From positions 51,063,844 to 51,127,843 of the forward strand of contig JANCRA010000003.1 in NCBI GenBank assembly GCA_024362935.1: 64,000 nucleotides of DNA. The letters run 5' to 3'. This DNA comes from Setophaga petechia (taxonomy: Eukaryota > Chordata > Aves > Passeriformes > Parulidae). Positions within the stretch are counted from its first letter, which is position 1; each line of letters begins with the position of its first letter. Positions 24,401-36,400 of this stretch are shown here, piece after piece. A program made the position numbers and the translations under genes. The notes beneath the pieces are model-generated. The model worked only from the letters and a program-made list of their open reading frames with translations. It was not told where the DNA came from and did not search any database.

Positions 24401-27400
24401 ACACTGAACAGTGCTGGATTCAAGTTCCTACTCTGACACAGCTCCTCACGGCATACTTTTAATCCAGTTTTTTAAAAAGGTTCTCCACTGTCTGGCACAC
24501 CTTCCTCTGGCCCTTGCACCCAGACAGGAGTGGGCCATAAAATGACACGAGAACAGAGATCCACTCCTGTTTGCACCCAGGCATTTCAGGTTTTATGTGT
24601 ATTTTTTTGTAAGGCACAAAGAATCCTAAAACCAAATCCTTTGTACTTTTCAAGAGAATTCACTTGATTGAAGACACAGTCGTGTTCACACAACAAAACT
24701 CTCCAACAAGAGTCCCCTAGACTGTGTCAGGAATTATTTGGAAGGCATAAGGATATTGTCAGACCACATCTAGGATTTGGGATTTGGTTCAGCTCAGGTA
24801 CAGGAAAGACTCTGCCCCCCACACCAGAAGTGTCCTTGGTTACGCAAACTCCTGTCCTTATTCCAGAGAGCTTCAATGGAAATTGCTCTCTGTTAAACAA
24901 ATAAAATGCAGCTCTGGAATAGCAAAAAGGCAGAAAACTAGATTTATCCTGACAAATCACCAACAAATGCATGCAAAGGCACTGTGGAGGTGAAATCTAT
25001 GTGTGCAGAACTTCACTTTTCAGATGGACATGACACAGCTGTCAGATTCCACAGCACTGATGTGTTTACATTAGGCATGGCTGGTACTCTCTGTTATGGG
25101 ACAGTTTAGGCAACTTTATAGAGCAAAAATTACTTCTGTTTCCAACTCTACAGCACGTTGATAGGAGATTCCCCCAAGGTTCTTTCTCTTCTCCCAAAAA
25201 AAAAAAAAATTCTTTCTTAAAATTGACTGGAAGAAAGTATTTAGTAATGCCACAAAGCAACTTGGAACAAGACACACACACATCATTGCTCTCTCAAATT
25301 GGCTGTAACTTTACAATTTAAAGCAGTTGATATACTGGCAATGGGCTGTCACAGCATAAATTGTTTTCCTAGGATAATTCTAGGAAGTTTTTTTAAATTT
25401 TACTTCTAGACATCTCCTTTACAATATGCCAAGGGGAAAGGCAGGTAGCTGTTCACACAGGGCAGCCTTTCCATATCCTTCACACATTCAGTAGCAGCAC
25501 AGACACCTCACTGGAAGGTAATTCCATGAAATTAAACTTGTGTCTAGCTGCCAGCCATGTTCCAGAACATTTTCTGTTACCATTTACTGTGAAAGATGAC
25601 CTTGTTTCTTGGCCCAAACCTGAATTACACTTCAGGACTGAATTAAGGTTTTGCCATTGACTTTCAAGAGTTTTGAAAAAGCCTGTTACATTTCTTGAAG
25701 GAAGAAAACCCAGACACCTTCAAGGTGGAAAAACACTTTTCTTCATTACAACCTGTGGTGCAAAAGTGTCCTTACAAAAGTAAAACACTGGGTTTGATGC
25801 TTTAAGCATCACATTATCTGTGCACACCAGGGCATGTCTGCATCTCTCACACAGGATCCTCTCATTGCTCAAATGCTGCTCAGCTGGATTTTCCTTGGCT
25901 GGGCTTCCATGAGCAGTGAGGTCAAAGCACATCTCTCCATTGCCCTTCTGCCACACCTTGACCTTTCCTGTGAGCTGTGTGACTCAGCCATCACCAAAAC
26001 AGCCCCTTCCTTCCAAACCCCAGGCCAGTTTTCTCCCAGTCGTGGAGGAGGAGGTTTGCTGAGCATGACAGGCTCCAATCAGTGGCAGAAGCAACACGGT
26101 CAGGAGGAGGGAGAAGGATGAAAGGAGAATCTTTCCTCCCTTCTCCTCTGCTGCTGCTACTCCACATTCAAGATGCCCACCCCAAAATGCTGAACAGCCA
26201 CTTCATGTTATTTGTGTAACTTTTATTCCAGTTGCTGTTTCAGAAGTGGTTCCACGATCACTTTGTAGCAGGGTTCAAAACAACGGTGCATAAATCATAA
26301 GCCAGAAGGATTTTTTTGCCAGTAACCCCACCCTGACAAGTCTCTGCTAGCACAGATTCAGCAAAAACTACTTTGCAGGGTGGCATTAGATACCCTTTCT
26401 GCTGTGGAACTTCTAGATACCATCATTAGGTTATCTTAAAGTTTATAGGGTTTTTTATTGAAGCATTTTTTTGCACAGAATTAATTATGAGTCACTCTTC
26501 TTATAGTTCTTGAAATTAAAAAGACAGGGCTTTATCTTTATTGTTCTATTTTCCACTTAGAGGAAGCAGCTGACTGAAGTTCACAAAGGAAAAATCAGTG
26601 GACTTCAAATATATTGTAAATAAGGAAGCAGAACCATGAAATAAATCTGAATTTAGACTACACTGCCTCTCAAGAGGGTAACAGAAAGCATTCTGAAAAG
26701 CAGGACACCAGCAGCAGCTGCTGGCTGAGAAGATCTGAACCCAAATCTCCCCAAAATCTGACTGATTCATCTATTGAAACTCATGAAACCACACACTCAC
26801 TCTACTTTTGACAGATTATCTGCAGAAACGTCCGCTGGCCGCATATCTGACATGAATGTCATGATCACCACATGACCAGGTCATTCTCTTCTGCCCAAAT
26901 CTCAGCTCATCCCCCACAGAGGATAATATTTTCAACAAAAGACAGAATGAAGAAGTGAATGGAGAAGAGAACCTTCAAAATAAATGATATTAAATAGGAT
27001 CCTCTGCTGAGACAATGAATGTACAACTTCTCTGACTGCTGAGAGATCTGACTTGGGTTTCCCAAATCCCACTGTCTACTGGGAGAAACAACAACTACAG
27101 CTGCTCAAACTTATCCAAAAAATTTAGATTTAAGGCTTATTTTAGACATATCTGGAGATTCTCTGACTTTTTTTAGCTTTGGTACAGCCTTTTGCAGTTT
27201 ATCACTTTAGGATCAGCTTTGTAAGCAATTTGTGCACGTGCCTAAGGCCAGACAAGCAGATGCAAACATTTTTACTGAAATGGCAACGTTCCTGCAACAC
27301 TATATTCTAATTTCAGACGCCTCAGTGTTCTGGTAAATAAGGCTTTAAGTTCACAGTTTCATCAAAGACTATCTGACAAAACATTTTAAGTCAAGGAAAG

Positions 27401-30400
27401 AATAAGCAGTTTTAGCAGAAGTCACAGAACAATGATCTAGCTTTAGATTGGAACAGGGAGCTTCTGCACTCTGTTGGGAATGCCTTCCTGGAGACTGAAA
27501 AGAGATTTTCACAACTTATATAATCCATCCCTGTTCTTTGAGTTCTAGAAAACTACATGCACTCACTGTTTGCCTTTTTAAAGCTGTCCCCTCAGAATAC
27601 AACCTTGCCCAGCTGGAAGCATTTTGGACTGTGTGAGATGGAAGGTTTTTTCAAGAACCTCAGAGAATTATAATTGAAAATGTTTAGGATACAATTTTAT
27701 CTTATAGAAACTGCTGCTGTTTACATACATATGCACAAGGATCCTTATCATAATTTAAAGCTATGATCAGTTCATAAAGGGCATGTGTATCTCAGATGGA
27801 ATAAAATAGCAAATTTATAACACAAAATATTTGTGTGGGGAGAAAAACTAAGCTCATAGAGAAGAGTTTCTATCCTAAAAAATTCTGGCATAGATTTTTG
27901 AGGCTTATTTACAGTTTCAAATCTATTTTTGGTATCTATGTATTGCATTAACAATAGATAATTTGCATCTGTAACAACAGAAAATTGTACAGGGAAAGAA
28001 CTTCGGCATCAACAGATCTGCAAGTTCAGTAAGGCATTTAATTCTGTAAGGTATTTAACCTATCATTTGCTCTGCTCCCTCAACAGAACGTCAACGAGCA
28101 CAAATTAAATCACATAGCCTGAAACTGTTGATTCAAATAAAGAAAAAATATCTTTATAAACCGATTTTCTCATCTCAAACTAAAGGGAAAGCTCCAAAGT
28201 TAAGCAAAAATGGTTATAGAACAGAACTTGATACAGTAATTCATTCCAAATTGCTGCTTGTTCAACTTCAAAGCCATAGGAAAACAGAAGGCGTTTAAAT
28301 AAAACCTCTTAATTCTATAACTCCTACATGTATTAGATACATTTAACCTGTCTAACCAGTTACTCAGCCATGTCTAAATAAGCACAGCTCAAATAAGACA
28401 CAATAGTTTCATTTTACATGCTGCCACGTACAGCATTGTGCAACTAGCCAGTAAAACTTTTCTGCAACAGGAAAACAAAGAAACATTTATTGGAGGGGAG
28501 GAAAAAGTGAAAAGCAGGAGGAGAACAATAAAAAAAGCGTTTTTTTTCCTTCCCTGTTTTATCCTGTTACCAAAGGCAGTCACACAGGCAGACAAGCTGA
28601 CCATGTGTGCTCACCCCACCTCTGGAGAAGGTCTGCTATCCAGATTTTTACCTGTTGGAGCATTTCTTCTGTAGCATTCAGCTTCAACTGATGCCCCTCG
28701 AGACAGATTTCTAAGTCCCGGATTTTCTCTCCTTGAGCTTCCACCTGGTCTGTGAGAACACTCACCTGCAATTTGAGAGGAGAAGCACAGTGCTACTGAA
28801 CTGACTGGAAATAAGTTTCAATTACCTTATGCATATAACATCCAAATGCACGTTTTGACAAGAAGTTCCCTCTTAAAGCCCTCAATGCTTTAATATTCTT
28901 GTGCACTGCTGCAACCTGCTCTACCAAGAGAGAAGTTTTGCAGTCTTACCTCTATTTCACTCCAACCCCGCCCTCTCATCTCCCCTCCCCTGCAACTGTT
29001 TTGTTTTAATATAAAAAAAGAAAGGGCATTTCAAGGAGAGGTGGAATGCTACCTATAGGTAGCCTGGGTCCCTTCATGCAAAAGTCAGGAGAACTGGAAA
29101 GGAGCAAACAAGAACAGAGGACACTGGAAATGTTTTATGTGGTTTTGGAGCGTGCATTGTCATTTCAGTTTCTGCTGGCATTTCACTCCCTAAAACAGAT
29201 AAGTAGGAAAACTGTTCATGCCCAACCCAACCAATTACTTTCCTTCTTTGTTCTTTACAAGAACAAAACTTCATTGATAGATTACCTATCAACAAAGAGT
29301 TCTGAAGCTATGAAGAATGCAATGAGTCGAAGACAAGTTTTAGCTGTGGCAAAGTTCTATTCCAACAAAGAATCCCAGGCTTTGGCAAGCCAAAACATGA
29401 AAGCAAAAGCAGGGAGATGCAGACAATGAACCCCAGGAAAAGAGACAATAAACAATCCTGGTAAAGAACTGTGGGAATGGTGGTACAGAGAAGTGAGTGT
29501 GCAATAAAAAAAGCCCAGCAGCTGAACCCAAATCTTGCAAAGCAGAAAAAACTGCACCCAGGCTAATGTTAGAAAGATATGGAAAAAACCCCAGTGATAA
29601 TTCTTATGTTAAGGAGACCATACACTGTATATTCATTGTGGCTTGATTATTCTAGAAAAATATTATCTAAAACAAACAAACAAAGGAGGCTAAGGTGTTT
29701 AAACTCCATTTTGAAGAAAACACATTAACAAAAACTTATACATGCTCTCACATCTGACTCTGCAACACCTTTATTAATAAAACAAAACAAAAACGTACAG
29801 TATGTGGAAGTGAAACTTTTAAGATATATCCACTACACTGCATGTCTAAAACCCAATGAACAATTGAGTTCACTTCAGGGAAGCTGCAAAGGGAGATGTC
29901 TTTTACCTGCTGACACAATGCCAAGCATGCCTGGGAAAAAAATCACAGAAAAAAAAGAAAGAAAAGGAAAAGACTATTTTTTTCCCATTAAAGTAGTTGT
30001 CTGTAGCTTAGAGTACAGCTGAACTCAGGATGAGAGGTGATAGGAAGGCATGGGTGGAGGCAGATGGCAAGGGGATACATCCAAGCTGGGGCAGGAGAAA
30101 TCCTTCCAAGGAAATCTGTTGCTTGTCTACTTTGTTTTGTTCCCATTAAAAGAAGGATGATACACAAAAATCCCCATGTGAGGTCAGAAGGCATGAAGAG
30201 ACAAACTGAATTCTATGCTTCAGTGTGATGCAAGTTCCAGAGAAAGGAAACCAGCTTTATTTAGAGCTTCGGGTTAGGTTTAAACACCATTGCAACCTGG
30301 AAAGAAAACTCTGGATGTTAAATGTGACCTGGAAAGGAATTTAGTGAAAGCTTAGCAGCTGTGGAAGCATGCATTGGGTGTTCCAGCAGCTGGGCTGAGA

Positions 30401-33400
30401 GGTACACCAGCCACTTGGAGCTCATATTTTCCCCTCTGTTCAGGATTACATCTGCCAGGCTCTTCAAGGAACCCCTAGGCTGCACCCAGAACAAAATCCC
30501 AGTTTATGCTAAGCTGGCAATTCCATCTTGCTTTAAGACTCAGCCTGCAGGTAATATATTTTCTGTAAAAGTGAGGGGCATTGAGAACTTTGCTAAAAAT
30601 GGAGTGTTAGGAAGGTTTAAAAGTCTGAGGCCAGGCTGGAGTGCTCCCCAGCCTCATATTCCCCCCAGATCACAGCTATGGGCAGTCCCTGGTGCAATTC
30701 AGCACGAGCCACAGAACAGAGGTGCTCTGTTCCCTTTCCCTTCTCATCCTTCCTGCCAAAGGTCACACCCAGCAGCCAGGCTTGCACCAGCACAGTCCCT
30801 CAGGCCATGGAACCTCAGCTTGGGGCTTGCCTGTGCTCCTCATATTCGACTGCCTGGACAGAAGAGCTGGTATAAACCAGGTCCCAAACCCAGCTCCACC
30901 CTGGCAGCTTTGTTGTTGTTGATGCTCACCTTCCAGACTGAGGTTTTAGTCTATCTTATTTGCCTGGGGTTGTTGCAGTCCCACAGCAGTGGGAAAGGAA
31001 AATGCATAAATATTGACTAAGCCTTTGAGTTTAATGGGGGTGGAAATCATGGGAGTAAAATGCAAGAGAGACATTTGCTAGTTCTGATTTTACTTTATTC
31101 CTTCTAAGAAAAACTCTAGGCAGGTCCCAAAAGGTGTCATAAACCCCTGTGTTTTGTGCATTTGGCTGGCTACTTCCCTGGGTACCTGTCTGTGTGGATA
31201 AAGAAATAGCTCCTGAAAATCTGCAGGAAAAAGAGAAGAAAAGCACATAAGCACATCCTGGGACAGTCTGCAGGGACCTATCAGCACTGGGCCTGTCAGA
31301 CCCACAAGAGCTGATGCACAGATCACAGGACTGCACAGAAATGTGGGGAGCCAAGGAGACCCTCCCAGGTGCACCAGTCCCACCCTCAGCTCTGGATGGA
31401 ACACCTGGATTTGGTCCCCTCACTGTCTCTCCACTCATGAGCTGCTCATGCAATCAAAACATGAATGTGCAGTGTGAGAAGCTGTTTGCTTTTACTAATG
31501 GAATCAAGTTTTTTGTGTTAACAACCACTTGATTAATAAATGGTGTACTAAATAAATATAAAAGGTGTTCTAATAAATATCAGTTGTAAAGGGAATTTGT
31601 AGCACACACTTAAATTCCAGCCAGAAATTCTTTTTCAGTCAGGTGGGGTTTTTTTTCCTAGATTTGGCAATTTAGTTTAACAGTAATGTAAAAAAAAATA
31701 ATCCAACCAAGCCAAAGCTTGTGTCTCAAAGCACTTATTGTTTATTTAACAACAGCAGTGAGGTTTCTGCTCAGTAAATGAACACAAGTGTGAGCAGAAC
31801 ATACAGGACAAGACATGTTTACAGAAACTTGTGACTGAAAGCAGGGAGAGCACCCACCCAACACACATCAACTTTGTTTGATATAAATATAATGTGCTTG
31901 TAATATGCATTTGAAAGCATGAAGGGAAGGGATATGCAAAGACCATTTAAATTATCTCCAGCTTCAGGTTTTTAAAAAGCATGGAATGTACATTTTGGTA
32001 CCAGCAAAAATACACAGAAAAATAATTTTTTTTTGAAGTTGTGCAACATGTGTTGTCTCCAGGAGGAGAACTTACATGGGACACTGTATGGATCTGTTTG
32101 AAAAAAGGCTTGGTAAACTGAGAAACAGGAAAGCTGGAAGAGCTTAGGCATGCATTTTACTGTCAAATTTTCTCTATCCCTGTTTCTCTCCCTCTTAAGC
32201 TTTTAGAAGATGTAAACAATTTTGGTACAGCACATAAACAGGAAAAATACCAGTTCCATCCACCTACCTTTTAATGATCTTCTGATTAATTTAAAAAAAT
32301 GGTGGCATACAGAACCTAGAAATTGGCACAACCCAGCAAACCTAGAATGAGAACCACCAGCCCAGCAGCAGCCTGGGACAGAATTATTTTAATCCCTTTG
32401 CCACTCCCCCCTCCTTTTACTGCTGTTACACCCCTCTCCTCTAACAAGTTACCCCACCATGGAATCATTTAGAGGGATTACACAGATTACAAATTAATTC
32501 CTGGTTAAATATCAGCTACATTTGGCGAGCTGCTAACATTTGTTTAGCAGAAAATACTCTGCCACTTCAGCTTTTATGTGCTGGGTATTAACTATGAAGA
32601 CAAAATTCTTCTCTCTTTTGCACATACCTGCAGGATGAGGGACTCTTTATCACCTTCTAATCGTGCCAACCTTTCTTGATAAGTTTCATTATTGGATGAA
32701 TGAAGGTTCACCTGTGACTGGAGGGGAAAAAAATGGTGCTGTGAGAATTTTTACAGTTAAAGTTTCAAGGAACAGTTAATAAAAGTTTTGTATATTAGGC
32801 AGTTCTTACATGATAAAAATATGAAAAAAATGTGTGTATAGATCAGAACTGTTTATTTCATATGTGTTAAGCCTGTAATTACTGGACATTAAAAATAATG
32901 TACATCAAGAATGTAGCTTTTTTAAGTTGTATTCTGAATCCTCTCTCATTTCCAGCATTCAAGAGTGGTAAATGAATAGACTGATATTTTCTAGAAAATT
33001 ATAATTTCAATGGAAAATACCATCTTACCAAAACAAAATCCTTTTAATTTAAAATACCTATTCTCCACAGTAATGAATCTTGTATTTACTTTCAAGTGGT
33101 AAAAATTGCTATAGGCATATTATTCCTAGAAATTACTGAAAAAAATTAGAAGTTTTTTGTTAGCAACTAAAAATCTATTTAAAGGATCAAATTCTTATCA
33201 GGAGCTACTTTAGCCACCCAATTACTTACAAACTTTTAAAAGGCTCTAGGGAGCAAAACCTTTTAAAATATGGCTTGTCCTTAACTATTATCTCCCATTT
33301 CCTATGAATTTTAATATTTCAAATAGAAACACCACCATTAAAAAATTTTGTGGATTTATTTAAGTTTAGAAGAGTCTTCTCAGTTCATCCTGCAACACTG

Positions 33401-36400
33401 TGGGAAAGGAGCTGTTTGCTCAGAGCATCAGAAGTAACCTGAGCCCCCAGAGGTTGATTTCCCAGCTCCACTGCAGGCACTGCATTTCTGCCAGGGAACA
33501 CAACACTCAGCCTGGATTTTCAGCTCACACAGGAATCCAAGGAGCTCCCTTCCACTGCAGCTGACTGCTCATTTATAGTTACTTGCACAATGGCACCAAT
33601 AGAATTATAATCCTCCTTCCCCAGATGCCCTTTCTTTTTCAACTCAACATTTGTGAACAGATTTAAAAAAAAAAATTAAATATATTTATAGCTTCTTAAT
33701 CTATACTGAGGCCAACAGGCTCAAGCCTAAAGCAAATGCTGAAAATAAACATGGTGCTATTTGATTTAAATCAAGAAAGAAAATTTTTATCCAATCAAAA
33801 GACACTTTTCAAGCCATAAAGTGCTGAACTAGATAGAAGTGTGGCAATAGATACAAGTGTGGCACCTTTGTATGCTGAGAGAAACCGAGCACCCTTGTCA
33901 CTGTTATTTTGAAAGAAATTGAGAGGATCACAATGGCACCAACAAACAGGGGCTGAAAGATGTCTGAAGAGATCTTCTGGCTCACTATTCCATCCTAGGG
34001 CCAATAATATTTGCAATATTCTTGTTTTGTCTTCTTCTAAACACCCCCTGAGATGGAACTCACAGCTTCTCCATCTACTTCTTCCCTACCCATCATGAGA
34101 GCATTTTTCTTCATGCTTAATCTGAATCATCTCTTCAACTTCATGGTTATCATACCACCAGAAATTAAAAAATAGGTGCTTCCATTTGCTTCAGAGATTT
34201 TTTACGTATTTGAAGATTATTTCTACATCTCTAATTAGCAGGTCCCTCTTCATGCTGTGAAAGAAAATACAAGTTTTTCTGTCTTTTCCTCAGAGATTAA
34301 TTTTTCAATATTTGTTTTGTTGCTTTCTTTTGGTTCCTCTTCACCAACTATTTCCCAACTTCTTCTGAAATTAAAGGCTTAAGAGGAGACACAGGACTCC
34401 AGCTGAAACTGGCTTGAGTGGTGAAACCTTTTCACAGACTCCTGGGCCATATTTATTTCCATATTAAACATACAGTAAAATTCATATATTTTCAGCCTAG
34501 GACCTGTAACTTCCAGATCCTTTCAAAATGCTTTTATTTAGCTGCCAGCCCATTCTTCATTCTGCTTTTACTCTTTGTTTCTGCTTAAGTGTGTAACTTT
34601 GAGCCAGTCTGTGCTGACTTGCATTCTATTCTTTATGCTCGTTTCCCGTGCTGGCTCTTATATTTTAACCATAGCTGCAAGGCCCTTAACTAGAATCACC
34701 TCTAAATTCAATAATCTTCATCTTTTGTGCCTGTTTAAGGGGCCAACAGGAACACTGAAAACAGAATGTGCAGGTGCTCACTCCACACCTCACTTACCAG
34801 CCCTCATCACTAAAAGATGAACGTGTTAACTCTACTCAAAATATACTTTTGTCACAAGTTTTTGACCAAGTTTTAGGGATCAAGACCTCAGAGAAATGGC
34901 TCTAAATATGCAGGTGTGAGGTCAGCCAGAAAGGCCTCAGATAAGCACAGGAAGGTACAGTAGACAGAAAAATGACCTGCTAAATAAAAGTGTCTGATTG
35001 ATGTACAGCAGTTGTTTGAGCCTCAGTAATTCTTTGTGGCACGTATAAAGACAAGATAAAACAGTGTAACATGAACCAAGGCCATCTGTGGATGGCTGGG
35101 GAGCATTCTGCAGTTGTTAGAGCCAGGACTGAGAGGAAACTGAGCAAGGTGTCACATGTATCAGCAGAAATTAAATACAGGACCCACAGCACAAAAGACA
35201 TGAGACCACAGCTTGCTCTAAGAACTCCCAAACAATAAATGGACACTGGTCATGTGGTCACACAGGTCTAAAAGGGTGAATTTGCAAGATTTCCTATAAA
35301 GCTGTCACTTCAGAAGATCCAGCATTACAGACCAAAAATTGTTACCTGGGCTGGCCAAATTATAAGCCAAATATGTTAACTATGCCTCCTCCAATGAAAG
35401 AGTGAGAGAGATTGCACAAAACACGTAAAAAAGCTTATGATAACAAAGTAGAAGGGGAGATATGCTAGCAAGGTAGCTAAAAATATGCTGATGGCAGTAC
35501 CACTGCAGATAAAAAATCAACTGCATGCCATAAATACTTTGCTTACAGGAATCATAGAATTCTTAAGACTGGAAAAGAGTTTTAAGATTATCGAGTCCAA
35601 GCAGCACCACCATCATTTTCACCATAAAACAATGTCCTCAAGCGCCACATCTACACATTTTTTAAAGTCTTCCAGCAATGGTGTCTCCACCATTTCCCTG
35701 GGTAGTCTGTTCCTGTGTTTTACAACCCTTTTTGTGATTAAATTTTTCCTAGCATCCAATCTGAATCTCTCATGGCATAACTTCTGCCATTTCTCTCATC
35801 CTGACACAGCTGCCTGGGAGGAGAGGCTGATCCCCACCTGGCTCCATCCTCCTGTCAGGCAGTTCTAGAGAGTCACCCCTGAGCCTCCTTTTCTCCAGGC
35901 TGAACACCCCCAGCTCACTCAACTGCTTCTCACAGGACTTTTTACCCTCCAGACCCTCCCAGCTCCGTTTCCTTTCCCTGGATCCACTCCAGCCCCTCAA
36001 TGTCCTTCCAGAACTGAGGGGCCCAGAACTGGACACGGCACTCGAGGTGTGGCCTCACCAGTGCCCAGCACAGGGGGACAGCCACTGCCCTGTCCTGCTG
36101 GGGACAATATTGCTGTGCCATTGGCCTGCTGGGGACAATATTGCTGTGCCCTTGGCCTGTTGGGGACAATATTTCAGGTGCCATTGGCCCTCTTGGCACA
36201 GCTGGCTCATGTTCAGTCACTCTCAGCCAGTAGCCCCAGGTCCTTTTCTCTGTCCAACCATTTTCTCTCATCCTGTCATGGCTGCCTGGGAGGAGAGGCC
36301 AATCCCCACCTGGCTCCACCCTCCTGTCAGCCTGTAGTGTTCCACAGGGTTGTTGTGACCCAAGGACAGCACCCAGAACCTGGCCTTGTTCAACCTCACA

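Larger units (their letters stand above)
20494..28651 (-). other. PPFIBP2 intron
   Basis: 8.2-kb intron. Structures seen are a possible ancient CR1-like 3' end at 22633-22748, (GACA)n at 23733-23754 and the weak cassette candidate at 24088-24123. The rest is unique, AT-rich and without recognisable genes. Confidence 0.75.

Noticed and set aside
30361..31020. Longest plus-strand open frame (219 codons)
   Set aside because: Composition looks random (many Ser, Pro, Leu), with no domain, signal peptide or homologue that I recognise. It lies in a GC-richer intron stretch where stop codons are rarer.
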